A stretch of DNA of 9,758 nt from an uncultured Bacilli bacterium (GCA_934086935.1 CAKOIQ010000023.1:1-9758), one strand, 5' to 3'; counted from the first letter of the stretch, positions 1 to 7,578 are shown. Translations and numbers: made by a program. The notes: generated from the letters alone by a model not told the origin.

Positions 1-1556
1 TATCTTTATTATTTATTTTCCATAAAAAAATTAAATCAGAAAGTTTTAATCCTAAAATATTGTGGAAAAAAGCTTTGATTTTGTTAATAACTTTTATAAT
101 TACAGTCTTATCATTAAATTTCGATACCAAAAAATCAATTTATACAGCAAAAAAACTTTATTATAACCAACATTCTCCTAATCAAATGGCTCAAACATTT
201 GGAATTCTAACAACAATGAGATTAGATTTAGAAAGAACATTATCAGGTTTTGAAGAAAAATCTATTAAAGTAACTGAAACACCTACCGATGAAGTAAATA
301 AAGATCCTGAAATAGAATACAATGTAACCGATATTGATTATGATTCATTAATTGAAAATGAAACTAATGAAGAAATCAAAAACATTCATAATTATGTTAA
401 ATCAAGTACCCCTTCTGAAAAAAATATTTATACCGGCATGTTTAAAGGAAAAAATCTTATTGCGATTGTTGCTGAAGCATTTAGTCCTATCGCTGTTAAC
501 AAAGATTTAACCCCTACTTTATATAAATTAGTTAATTCCGGCTTCGTATTTAATAACTTTTATACCCCAGTATACTATGTTAGTACATCAGATGGAGAAT
601 ACGTTACCTTAAATAGTTTACTTCCTAAAGAAAGTGTATGGAGTTTCTCTAAATCAAGTAAAAATTATTTACCATATGCATACGGAAATTTATTTAAAGA
701 AATGGGATACACCACATATGCTTTCCATGATGGTACGTATAAATACTATAATAGACATCTATCACATCCAAACATGGGATACACTTATAAAGCCTGTGGT
801 AATGGATTAGAAAAAAATATGAAATGTAAAATTTGGCCTCAAAGTGACTTAGAAATGATTAATGCAACATATGACTATTATAAAGATAGTGAACACTTTA
901 TGACCTATTACATGACTGTAAGTGGACATTTACAATACAATTTTTATGGTAATAATATGTCATATCGTAACAAAGACTTAGTTAAAGATTTAGATAAATC
1001 AACTGCTATAAAAGCTTATATTGCAGCACAAAAAGAATTAGACAAAGCTCTAGAAGAATTATTAAATAAATTAGAAACAGACGGAAAATTAGATGATACA
1101 GTTATCGTTTTATCTGCTGATCACTACCCTTATGGTTTAACTACTGAACAAATATCTGAAGTAATGAATATAAAAGATGCTAAATTTGATGTTCATAAAA
1201 ATAATCTAGTTATTTGGTCATCAACAATGAAAGAACCAATACAAATAAATAAATATGGAGAAAGCTTAGATATTTTACCAACTGTCTTGAATTTATTCGG
1301 AATTAACTTTGATTCAAGACTACTTATGGGAAGAGATTTACTTTCAAATTCCGATGGATTAGTTATATTTAATGACCGTTCTTGGATCACAGATAAAGGA
1401 AAATATAACGCTGCTACAAAGGTGTTTACTCCATTTAATAACGAACAAGTTGATGAAGAATATATTGAAAGTATTAACACTAAAGTATATAACAAATTTG
1501 TTATATCTAAAAATATCTTAGAAACAAATTATTATAAATACGTTTTTAATAAATAA
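1..1556 (+). CDS. LTA-synthase-like membrane sulfatase-fold enzyme, 5' truncated by the window edge
   Basis: This is probably a polyglycerolphosphate (lipoteichoic-acid-type) synthase, which transfers glycerol phosphate from phosphatidylglycerol outside the membrane. The frame is open from base 3 with no stop, and the first start-like codon (TTG at 60) has no ribosome site. The true start and most of the N-terminal membrane domain therefore lie upstream of the window. Numbering from that TTG, a last membrane helix spans about 4-20 and an acidic linker about 62-115. The sulfatase-like domain carries the expected catalytic set: Glu139 in IVAEAF, the nucleophile-like Thr176 in STSDGEY, His290 in SGHLQYN, and Asp354-His355 in LSADHYPYGL. 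These match the metal ligands and Thr nucleophile known for LtaS. The ORF ends 9 bases before the dNTPase gene, so the two are likely one operon. A different phosphoglycerol transferase of the same fold is possible. Confidence 0.8.
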   Translation, partial: SLLFIFHKKIKSESFNPKILWKKALILLITFIITVLSLNFDTKKSIYTAKKLYYNQHSPNQMAQTFGILTTMRLDLERTLSGFEEKSIKVTETPTDEVNKDPEIEYNVTDIDYDSLIENETNEEIKNIHNYVKSSTPSEKNIYTGMFKGKNLIAIVAEAFSPIAVNKDLTPTLYKLVNSGFVFNNFYTPVYYVSTSDGEYVTLNSLLPKESVWSFSKSSKNYLPYAYGNLFKEMGYTTYAFHDGTYKYYNRHLSHPNMGYTYKACGNGLEKNMKCKIWPQSDLEMINATYDYYKDSEHFMTYYMTVSGHLQYNFYGNNMSYRNKDLVKDLDKSTAIKAYIAAQKELDKALEELLNKLETDGKLDDTVIVLSADHYPYGLTTEQISEVMNIKDAKFDVHKNNLVIWSSTMKEPIQINKYGESLDILPTVLNLFGINFDSRLLMGRDLLSNSDGLVIFNDRSWITDKGKYNAATKVFTPFNNEQVDEEYIESINTKVYNKFVISKNILETNYYKYVFNK

Positions 1557-1565
1557 GGAGGTACC

Positions 1566-2684
1566 ATGAACACAGTAAAAGAAAATATGCTTAAATATGA
1601 AAAACTATATAATAAATATGCAACACTAGATAAAGATGCAATTAGATTAGAACCATATGAAGAAGATATAAGACCAAATTATTATCGTGATATCGATCGT
1701 ATAATCCATTCATCAAGCTATACTAGATATATGGATAAAACTCAAGTATTCTCTCTTACTGATAATGACAATATCTCTAAAAGAATGGTTCATGTTCAAT
1801 TAGTATCTAAAATAGCTCGTACTATTGGAAGAGCCTTATCTTTAAATGAAGATCTTATCGAAGCAATTGCTCTAGGCCATGATTTAGGTCACACTCCCTT
1901 TGGACATGTTGGTGAAAAAATTTTAAATGAAATAAGTCTTAAACATAATGAAGGATACTTTAATCACAATGTTCAAAGTGTCCGAGAATTAATGACTCTT
2001 GAAAATAATGGTTTAGGTAAAAATATTTGTGTTCAAGTATTAGATGGAATTTTATGTCATAATGGCGAACTAGAACTTCAAGAATATAAACCTAAAAAGA
2101 AAACTGTTGAAGATTTTCTTAATGATTACAGCAATTGCTATACTGAAAAAGATTATGTTACTACGCTAGTTCCCATGACATTAGAAGGTTGTGTTGTCAG
2201 AATATCAGATATTATTGGTTATCTAGGTAGAGATATTGAAGATGCTGAAAAAATAGGAATGATTAAAAAAGAAGATATTCCTGAAAGTATAACAAAAGTA
2301 TTAGGAAACACTAATAAAGATATCGTAAATAATATAATTTTAGACCTAATAAACAACAGTTTAGATAAACCATACATAAAAGTAAGTGACAAAGTATTTA
2401 ACGCCATAAAAGAACTAAAAACATTTAATTATATAAACATATATAATAAATGTCACACCAAAGAAGAATTAGATAACTATAAACTAATGTTCAATACCCT
2501 ATATAACAAATTATTAGACATTCTTTATAAAGAAGATAAAAATAATAATATATATACAAAATATCTAGATCATATGTCATCAAACTATCAAAACAATACA
2601 TCAAAAGAAAGAATAGTAATAGATTATATAGCGGGAATGACAGATGACTACTTTATTAGAGAATATAAAAACTATCAAGAATAA
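1566..2684 (+). CDS. dgt: dGTPase-family HD-domain dNTP triphosphohydrolase
   Basis: The product is a 372-residue member of the deoxyguanosinetriphosphate triphosphohydrolase family, which splits dNTPs into a deoxynucleoside and triphosphate to control nucleotide pools. The ATG is preceded by a strong AAGGAGG. The family core is visible: RDIDRIIHSSSYTRYMDKTQ at 41-60, metal-site His76, the HD pair His105-Asp106 in ALGHDLGHTPFGH, FNHNVQS at about 132-138, and the final metal Asp215 in VVRISDIIGYL. The segment before His76 reads NISKRMVHV where many relatives have RTRLTHS, but the histidine is kept. The length is typical of the shorter Gram-positive forms. Being 9 bases after the LTA-synthase-like gene implies co-transcription. 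The substrate may be broader than dGTP and is not decided by sequence. Confidence 0.88.
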   Translation: MNTVKENMLKYEKLYNKYATLDKDAIRLEPYEEDIRPNYYRDIDRIIHSSSYTRYMDKTQVFSLTDNDNISKRMVHVQLVSKIARTIGRALSLNEDLIEAIALGHDLGHTPFGHVGEKILNEISLKHNEGYFNHNVQSVRELMTLENNGLGKNICVQVLDGILCHNGELELQEYKPKKKTVEDFLNDYSNCYTEKDYVTTLVPMTLEGCVVRISDIIGYLGRDIEDAEKIGMIKKEDIPESITKVLGNTNKDIVNNIILDLINNSLDKPYIKVSDKVFNAIKELKTFNYINIYNKCHTKEELDNYKLMFNTLYNKLLDILYKEDKNNNIYTKYLDHMSSNYQNNTSKERIVIDYIAGMTDDYFIREYKNYQE

Positions 2685-2702
2685 TCCTTGATAGTTTTAT
2701 TT
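2668..2702. terminator. Bidirectional intrinsic terminator shared by dgt and rny
   Basis: A 12-bp perfect stem (2668-2679 with 2687-2698, arm AAAACTATCAAG) encloses a 7-base loop. T-rich sequence follows on the + strand and a T5 run on the - strand. The left arm is made of the last dgt codons, the dgt TAA is in the loop, and the right arm reaches into the rny stop codon. It therefore serves two convergent genes only 12 bases apart. Confidence 0.85.
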
Positions 2703-4250
2703 TGCTTCTTCTAAAGCTCGAGTTTCTCTAATAACTGTAATTTTAATTGTTCCTGGATATTGCATCTCAGATTCAATTTTTTCTTTAATTTCACGTGCTA
2801 TTTTAAATGATGTTAAATCATCAACTTCATCTGGTTTAACAATAACTCTAACTTCTCTACCTGCTTGCATTGCATAAGTTTTATCAACGCCAACAAAACT
2901 ATTGCCAATATTTTCAAGTTCTTCTAAACGTTTAACATAGTTTTCCATAGTATCATTTCTTGCACCAGGTCTAGCAGCAGATAAAGTATCAGCAATTGAA
3001 ACTAATACAGCAATAACACTTTTCGCTTCCTTATCACCATGATGAGATTCAATTGAATTTAAAACAATTTCATTTTCACCATATTTTTTAGCAAGTTCAA
3101 CACCTATTTCAACATGAGAACCTTCCATCTCAAAATCTACTGATTTACCTATATCATGAAGTAATCCAGCTCTCTTAGCTAAATTAACATTTTCACCTAA
3201 TTCACTAGCCATTATTCCACATAAATAAGCTACCTCTTTAGAATGTTGTAAAGCATTTTGACCATAACTAGTTCTAAAATTTAATCTACCAACTAAATTA
3301 ACCAATTCCGGATCCATTTTTGTAATACCAAGTTCATAAATTGCTTCATTGCCAATTTCCGTAACTCTAGTATTCATATCTCTGCAAATCTTATCATATA
3401 TTTCTTCAATTCTAGTTGGGTGAATTCTACCATCCTTCACTAAAGTTTCAATAGTTTGTTTAGCTATTTCTCTTCTAAATGGATCAAAAGATGAAATAAC
3501 AATTGCTTCAGGTGTATCATCAATAATTAAATCAACACCAGTAACAGCCTCAATAGTTCTGATATTTCTACCTTCTCTACCAATTAATCTACCCTTCATT
3601 TCATCATTAGGTAATGAAATAGTACTTACAGTTTGAATAGTAGTCACATCATTAGCATATCTTTCCATTGAATTAACTAATAAATTTTTAGCTTTTTTAT
3701 CAACCTCTAATTTAGCCTCTGCTTCCTTATCCTTGATAAATTCAGCTATTTCTTTACTCATATTTGATTCAACTCTCTCCATAATCAAATCATGAGCTTT
3801 TTCCTTAGAGAATTTGGCAATAGTCTCTAATTTTTCCATTTCTTCCTTAAGAAGATCATCCATTTTTAATTCTTTTTCTTGTATTGTTTTTTGTAAAGCA
3901 TTTAAATTCTTATCTTTTTGTTCTAAAAGATTATCTCTATTTTGAAGCATTTCTTCACGTTTATCTAAAGACTTCTCCCTTTGTAAAAGTCTCTCTTCAC
4001 TGCCTTGAATTTCAGACTTCTTCTCTTTAATTTCACGATCAACTTCTTGTTTTAATTTATAAGATTCTTCTTTTAATTCTATAATGCTATCTCTTTTAGC
4101 TTTTTCAGCTTCTTTTTTAGCATCATTTATAATTTTTTCTGCCTTTTTTCCAGCACCAGCACCAGTTAATATGATTATTGCATATATAGTAGTGCCGCCT
4201 AATATTAATCCAATAAAAAGAGTTAAAATGGAAGTACCATTAAAATCCAT
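2697..4250 (-). CDS. rny: Ribonuclease Y, membrane-anchored endoribonuclease
   Basis: RNase Y starts mRNA decay in many Gram-positive bacteria and acts at the inner face of the membrane. The 517-residue product is full length and has the family's order of parts. A single N-terminal membrane helix spans about 7-29, and a long charged coiled coil about 35-190. A KH RNA-binding domain at about 210-270 contains the GRLIGREGRNIRTIE loop. An HD domain at about 330-425 carries His336, His365-Asp366 in LLHDIGKSVD, HH403-404 and Asp421. A C-terminal domain ends at 517. The start ATG has GGAGG 6 bases upstream, and a clear sigma-A promoter lies in front. In Bacillus subtilis rny also lies close downstream of recA, and that neighbourhood is kept here with a broken gene in between. 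Confidence 0.97.
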   Translation of the reverse strand: MDFNGTSILTLFIGLILGGTTIYAIIILTGAGAGKKAEKIINDAKKEAEKAKRDSIIELKEESYKLKQEVDREIKEKKSEIQGSEERLLQREKSLDKREEMLQNRDNLLEQKDKNLNALQKTIQEKELKMDDLLKEEMEKLETIAKFSKEKAHDLIMERVESNMSKEIAEFIKDKEAEAKLEVDKKAKNLLVNSMERYANDVTTIQTVSTISLPNDEMKGRLIGREGRNIRTIEAVTGVDLIIDDTPEAIVISSFDPFRREIAKQTIETLVKDGRIHPTRIEEIYDKICRDMNTRVTEIGNEAIYELGITKMDPELVNLVGRLNFRTSYGQNALQHSKEVAYLCGIMASELGENVNLAKRAGLLHDIGKSVDFEMEGSHVEIGVELAKKYGENEIVLNSIESHHGDKEAKSVIAVLVSIADTLSAARPGARNDTMENYVKRLEELENIGNSFVGVDKTYAMQAGREVRVIVKPDEVDDLTSFKIAREIKEKIESEMQYPGTIKITVIRETRALEEAK

Positions 4251-4301
4251 AATGTTCCTCCATATTCTATATAGTAAATTATAAATAATTTCTATAATTC
4301 A

Positions 4302-4330
4302 ATTATAAAGTTTATTAAGAAAATAATCAA
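4302..4330 (-). promoter_or_regulatory. Sigma-A promoter for rny
   Basis: On the - strand TTGATT (4330-4325) is followed by exactly 17 bases and a perfect TATAAT (4307-4302). This predicts a start near 4295 and a leader of about 45 bases ending in the GGAGGAACATT ribosome site. rny can thus be expressed independently of recA. Confidence 0.8.
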
Positions 4331-4346
4331 GTAAATTAACTTAAAC

Positions 4347-4372
4347 AAAAAACAATACAAAAATATATTGCT
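4347..4372 (-). terminator. Weak hairpin plus T-run after the broken gene
   Basis: Reading the - strand, AGCAATA (4372-4366) can pair with TATTGTT (4357-4351, one G-U) around an 8-base loop, followed by more T residues to 4347. It lies 6 bases after the TAA of the broken gene and ahead of the rny promoter. The stem is short and AT-rich, so this is a possible terminator only. Confidence 0.4.
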
Positions 4373-4378
4373 CTTATT

Positions 4379-4915
4379 TTAAATATTAATAACACCAAGA
4401 ACTTCATTATTCGCAATATTTATAATATCAATTTTATAAACACCCTTATAACCTTCAACATTGGGAAATATATCTTTCGCTAACTGTAATATTTGTTCTA
4501 AAGATGATTCAATTTCAGCAATTGTTAAATACTTGTCATAGGAAGTAAAACCTTCAAAAGCACGATACAAAATTAAATATTTAATTTTATACTCTTCAAA
4601 AAAATTAACATGACCATTTCCAGACCAAAATCTATTTATACTATCTGGATCATCTTTATCACGAGAACATGCAGGTTCATCATTTACAAAATCATCATAA
4701 GTATTATACCAAGTATCACCATGTCCACATTTAATATCATCTGGAACAGTATACTCATATCAATTTACTGTACCATCATCATTAATTACTGTTTTTGCAA
4801 CAACATCTCCTGTTTCAATATCTTAGCTAAAATAGCTACAACCTTTTTCTTTTATAAAACCATTCCTTCATTAAGGACATTTTATCCTTATATTTTCATT
4901 ATATGCTCTATAAAA
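4379..4915 (-). pseudogene. Decayed gene of unknown function between recA and rny
   Basis: One - strand frame reads as protein-like sequence through this whole stretch but is interrupted three times: TAA-TGA at 4873-4868, TAA at 4825-4823, and TGA at 4762-4760. Pieces in order include YFYRAYNENIRIKCP, then GFIKEKGCSYFS, then DIETGDVVAKTVINDDGTVN, then an uninterrupted 127-codon stretch from YEYTVPDDIKCGHGDTW to GVINI and a TAA. That last stretch has no ATG; its only usable start is a TTG at 4570. The translation is rich in Tyr, Trp, Asp and Gly with spaced Cys, which is not what random AT-rich sequence gives. No start with a ribosome site is visible, and its upstream end runs into the recA terminator. 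I do not recognise the family; the Cys content and loss of the N-terminus would fit an exported protein, but that is a guess. Confidence 0.65.
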
Positions 4916-4936
4916 ATAATAATCAAATGAAAACAG

Positions 4937-4965
4937 AAAAAAATACAGATATTAAATCTATATTT
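4937..4965 (-). terminator. recA intrinsic terminator
   Basis: On the - strand AAATATAGAT (4965-4956) pairs with ATCTGTATTT (4950-4941) through ten pairs with one G-U. The loop is five bases and a T7 run ends at 4937. The stem begins on the last base of the recA TAA, so the terminator directly abuts the coding sequence. It should separate recA from the broken gene beyond it. Confidence 0.78.
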
Positions 4966-5993
4966 TAAGCTTCTTTTTTTCTTTTATTTTTAGGTACAAT
5001 ACCATAAACTTCTCTAACTTTAATATCAATTTCTTCTAATAAAGCTGGATTATCTTTTAAGTATTGTTTAACATTTTCTCTACCTTGACCAATTTTCTCA
5101 TTATTATAACTAAACCATGCTCCTGATTTATTAATAATATTATTTTCTACTGCTAAATCCACTAGTTCACCAGTTCTACTTACTCCTTCACCATACATAA
5201 TATCAACTGTTGCAGTTTTAAAAGGAGGTGCTACTTTATTTTTAACAACTTTAATATTAGTTTTATTACCAATTACACTGTCTCCACTCTTAATTTGTTC
5301 ACCACGTCTAATATCTAATCTAATTGTAGAATAGAATTTTAAAGCTCTTCCACCTGGTGTTGTTTCTGGATTACCAAATAATACACCAACTTTTTCTCTT
5401 AATTGATTAATAAATATTGCAGTTGTTTTTGTTTTAGAAATAGTACCAGATAATTTTCTTAATGCTTGAGACATTAATCTTGCTTGTAATCCAACATGTG
5501 AATCACCCATTTCACCTTCAATTTCAGCTTGTGGAACTAATGCTGCTACTGAATCTATAACAACAATATTAACTGCTTCACTTCTAACTAAAGCTTCACA
5601 TATTTCTAAAGCTTGTTCACCAGTATCTGGTTGACTTAATAATAATTCATTAATATTTACTCCTAATTTTTTTGCATAAACAGGATCTAAGGCATGTTCA
5701 GCATCTATAAACGCTGCTCTTCCACCTTCTTTTTGCACTTCAGCAATAGCTTGTAAAGCAATCGTTGTTTTACCTGAAGATTCTGGTCCATAAATTTCAA
5801 TAATTCTACCTTTTGGAAAACCACCTACACCAAGTGCTACATCTAAACTTAATGACCCAGAAGAAGTAACATCAATTTCCATATGTTCACTACTTCCAAG
5901 TTTCATGATAGCACCTTTACCAAATTGTTTTTCTATATCAGCTAAAACTTGTTCTAAAGCTTTATCCTTATCTTTTACTTCACTTATTTTCAA
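4965..5993 (-). CDS. recA: RecA recombinase
   Basis: RecA forms an ATP-dependent filament on single-stranded DNA for homologous recombination and repair, and triggers LexA self-cleavage. The 342-residue product is complete. It has Walker A GPESSGKT at 69-76, catalytic Glu99 in FIDAEHALDP, Walker B VVIDSVAAL with Asp147, the DNA-binding loop 2 NQLREKVGVLFGNPETTPGG at 196-215, and ALKFYSTIRLD after it. The start is TTG, chosen because AGGTGA lies 6 bases upstream and the family N-terminus (ALEQVLADIEKQFGKGAIMK) follows at the right distance. The C-terminus ends in a short basic PKNKRKKEA tail rather than the acidic tail of many RecA proteins. It has its own promoter with a LexA box, so it is transcribed separately from pgsA and induced by DNA damage. 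Confidence 0.98.
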   Translation of the reverse strand: MKISEVKDKDKALEQVLADIEKQFGKGAIMKLGSSEHMEIDVTSSGSLSLDVALGVGGFPKGRIIEIYGPESSGKTTIALQAIAEVQKEGGRAAFIDAEHALDPVYAKKLGVNINELLLSQPDTGEQALEICEALVRSEAVNIVVIDSVAALVPQAEIEGEMGDSHVGLQARLMSQALRKLSGTISKTKTTAIFINQLREKVGVLFGNPETTPGGRALKFYSTIRLDIRRGEQIKSGDSVIGNKTNIKVVKNKVAPPFKTATVDIMYGEGVSRTGELVDLAVENNIINKSGAWFSYNNEKIGQGRENVKQYLKDNPALLEEIDIKVREVYGIVPKNKRKKEA

Positions 5994-6026
5994 GTTATTT
6001 CACCTATTCTTTCTCTTACAATATTA

Positions 6027-6055
6027 ATTTTAATATATATATAATTAAAAGTCAA
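6027..6055 (-). promoter_or_regulatory. Sigma-A promoter for recA
   Basis: On the - strand TTGACT (6055-6050) is followed by 17 bases and TAAAAT (6032-6027), one mismatch from consensus in each box. The predicted start is near 6020, giving a leader of about 26 bases with the AGGTGA ribosome site before the TTG. Confidence 0.8.
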
Positions 6056-6064
6056 TACTTTTTT

Positions 6065-6078
6065 CGAACAATTATTCG
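6065..6078 (-). promoter_or_regulatory. LexA (SOS) box upstream of recA
   Basis: The 14-mer CGAATAATTGTTCG on the - strand matches the Firmicutes LexA/DinR operator CGAAC-N4-GTTCG with a single mismatch. It lies 9 bases upstream of the recA -35 box. This places recA under SOS control; the lexA gene itself is not in the window. Confidence 0.85.
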
Positions 6079-6097
6079 ACTGTTTTTTAAAATTTGT

Positions 6098-6132
6098 AAA
6101 AATAAAAAATGTAGATTATTTTCTACATTTTT
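6098..6132 (-). terminator. pgsA intrinsic terminator
   Basis: On the - strand the last two pgsA codons and the TAG stop form the left arm (6132-6123). It pairs over 10 bases, plus an extra A-T closing pair, with 6114-6105 around a 6-base loop, then a T-rich run follows. The stem is AT-rich but perfect. It isolates recA from upstream transcription. Confidence 0.8.
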
Positions 6133-6719
6133 GCAAACATAAATTCTTTATTAGCTATAAAATATTGAATACCTGAATAAATAGATAAAACACATGCAGC
6201 TAAAATCATATAATAACCTAAGCTTATACCAATTAACTCAAACGGTAAATCTCCAATCATAACTAAGGAAATACCAGTCATCATAAATACAGTTTTAATT
6301 TTGCCCCAAATACTAGCAGCGACAACTTTTCCCTTAGAACCAGCCATCATCTTAATACAGTCAACAATAGTATCTCTTGTAATAATAATAACCGGCACTA
6401 CAACAGGTAAAACTCCATCACAAGCTAAAATAATTAAAATGCCATTAACTAAAATTTTATCAGCAATCGCATCCATAACTTTTCCTAAATCAGTAACAAT
6501 ATTTCTTTTTCTAGCAATATTACCATCTAAAAAATCAGTAAATGAAGCTATCATAAACAATACTCCACAAATAATATATTTTAAACTAACAGTAATTTTA
6601 CCAGCAACTAAGTAAGTAGGAAAATCATAACCTACATCATGAAAAGGAAACATCATAATTATTAAAATAATAATAGATAAAATAATTCTTCCTAAAGTAA
6701 TTTTATTTGGTAAATTCAT
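6123..6719 (-). CDS. pgsA: CDP-diacylglycerol-glycerol-3-phosphate 3-phosphatidyltransferase
   Basis: PgsA joins CDP-diacylglycerol and glycerol-3-phosphate to make phosphatidylglycerophosphate, the precursor of phosphatidylglycerol, at the cytoplasmic membrane. The 198-residue protein is the usual length. It has the complete CDP-alcohol phosphotransferase signature D-x2-D-G-x2-A-R-x8-G-x3-D-x3-D as Asp62, Asp65, Gly66, Ala69, Arg70, Gly79, Asp83 and Asp87. It is strongly hydrophobic, with segments around 9-25, 43-60, 88-115, 140-157 and 164-185. The N-terminal NLPNKITLGRI is typical of the family. AAGGAGAG stands 7 bases before the ATG, and the gene follows the RodZ-like gene after 28 bases. 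That rodZ-pgsA order is conserved in Bacillus. cinA, which commonly sits between pgsA and recA there, is absent. Confidence 0.95.
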   Translation of the reverse strand: MNLPNKITLGRIILSIIILIIMMFPFHDVGYDFPTYLVAGKITVSLKYIICGVLFMIASFTDFLDGNIARKRNIVTDLGKVMDAIADKILVNGILIILACDGVLPVVVPVIIITRDTIVDCIKMMAGSKGKVVAASIWGKIKTVFMMTGISLVMIGDLPFELIGISLGYYMILAACVLSIYSGIQYFIANKEFMFAKM

Positions 6720-6747
6720 AAATAATCTCTCCTTAAAATTTATATAA

Positions 6748-7218
6748 TTAAAATAAACTATTTGTAATATTTATACTTGTAATTTGATTTATACTCCAAA
6801 TAATAACTAATATAACTAAAATAATTATAACAATAATACTTATAATAAATTGTTTATTATTATTTATAGGTGCTGCTTTAGTATAAGGTGACGCTATTCT
6901 ATCATCATTTGCTTCTTCCTCAATTGTATTTTTTACAGCTTGTTCAATTTTTTCCATTGGTATTTTTGAAGTTTTTTCAAACATATACTCATTAAATTCA
7001 TCTATAACTTCTTCACTATTTAATCCTAAGTATTTTGCATAATCCGAAATATATTTCTTTAATTCAAAAATATCTTTAAATGCACCTATATTTCCTTCTT
7101 CTATTTGATTCAATACAAGTACTGGAATTTCAAGATCTTTACTTACTTCTTCCAAAGATACCCCTGACATTTCTCTTGTACTTTTAAGTACTTCGCTTAT
7201 CTCGCTTATAAATGTCAC
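6748..7218 (-). CDS. rodZ: RodZ-like HTH membrane protein without the usual extracytoplasmic domain
   Basis: This short member of the RodZ/YmfM group has a cytoplasmic Cro-type helix-turn-helix domain at about 9-67 (LKSTREMSGVSLEEVSKDL, then YISDYAKYLGLNSEEV). A charged linker follows, then one very hydrophobic membrane helix at about 123-141 and only about 15 residues outside. RodZ links the MreB cytoskeleton to the cell-wall machinery; most have a larger outer domain that is missing here. The boundaries given use GTG at 7218, but the AAAGGAG ribosome site overlaps that GTG. The in-frame ATA at 7209-7207 sits 8 bases after the site and is a better-placed, though non-standard, start. The next ATG (codon 17) would cut off helix 1. 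The gene follows the rnpB 3' end by about 14 bases, with no promoter I can see, and precedes pgsA. Confidence 0.8.
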   Translation of the reverse strand: MTFISEISEVLKSTREMSGVSLEEVSKDLEIPVLVLNQIEEGNIGAFKDIFELKKYISDYAKYLGLNSEEVIDEFNEYMFEKTSKIPMEKIEQAVKNTIEEEANDDRIASPYTKAAPINNNKQFIISIIVIIILVILVIIWSINQITSINITNSLF

Positions 7219-7224
7219 TCCTTT
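7207..7224 (-). promoter_or_regulatory. Ribosome binding site that questions the rodZ start codon
   Basis: AAAGGAG occupies 7224-7218 on the - strand, so its last G is the first base of the GTG start (7218-7216). That gives no usable spacing. ATA at 7209-7207 is in frame with normal 8-base spacing and would give a protein three residues shorter, beginning (M)SEISEVLK. Confidence 0.6.
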
Positions 7225-7232
7225 ATATAAAT

Positions 7233-7578
7233 AAAAAATAATATCTAATAAGCCATGTTCTGTTCCTATAAATAGGTGGCAAACATTTATCTACCTTACG
7301 GTCCTTTCTAAATTTCATTTTATCTCGAAAGGTTCCCCTACCAAATTTGGGTTTCTCACTCACGGGGTTTACCACGTTCCACTTTATTCGTTTCCAAATA
7401 AACTCGTCTCTTTGGCACTTTATGTCTAATATAACCATTTGACAGGTTACCTCGACGCCGTTAGTAAAAACTACCTAAGGTTATTTATTCCCTTAGCGTG
7501 AACACTAAAATCATCGCAGATTTTGTGAGCATGGACTTTCCTCTACATTAAATGCAGCGTTTGCCTAAGATATTACTC
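7233..7578 (-). ncRNA. rnpB: RNase P RNA, Bacillus (type B) class
   Basis: This is the catalytic RNA of RNase P, which removes 5' leaders from pre-tRNAs. Recalled type B hallmarks appear in order on the - strand: GAGGAAAGTCCATGCTC near the 5' end, AAAGTGCCA then AGAGACGA, GTGGAACGTGGTAAACCCC, GAGAAACCCAAATTTGGTAG running into GGGGAACC, TAGATAAATGTTTGCC, and GAACATGGCTTA near the 3' end. The ends come from a P1 helix: AGTAATATCT (7577-7568) pairs with AGATATTATT (7246-7237) over ten pairs with one G-U, extendable by three weaker pairs. The length of about 346 bases is normal to slightly short. The exact termini are approximate. The P1 5' strand contains the gpsB TAA. No separate promoter is obvious, so it may be cut from a gpsB transcript. 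gpsB next to rnpB is also the arrangement in B. subtilis. Confidence 0.97.

Noticed and set aside
60..62. TTG at 60 as the true start of the LTA-synthase-like gene
   Set aside because: No Shine-Dalgarno precedes it, the frame is open to the window edge, and the family has several more N-terminal membrane helices.
1193..1495. A 100-codon - strand open frame
   Set aside because: Antisense to the LTA-synthase-like gene, in its conserved C-terminal part; no ribosome site.
4760..4762. TGA read as Trp (genetic code 4) in the broken gene
   Set aside because: Intact genes here use TGG for Trp and have no internal TGA, and the same frame also contains TAA stops that code 4 would not rescue.
4610..4930. 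A 106-codon + strand open frame rich in Ile and Tyr
   Set aside because: It is antisense to the broken gene; its composition is what AT-rich antisense sequence gives, while the - strand reads as protein.
6301..6615. A 104-codon + strand open frame
   Set aside because: Antisense to pgsA, which has the full catalytic signature.
7228..7243. A promoter for rodZ using TATTAT at 7243-7238
   Set aside because: The -10 is part of the P1 helix and the sequence 17 bases upstream (GGAACA) is not a -35; read-through is as likely.
7223..7438. A 71-codon - strand open frame
   Set aside because: It lies wholly inside the RNase P RNA, whose conserved segments explain the sequence; no family resemblance or proper ribosome site.
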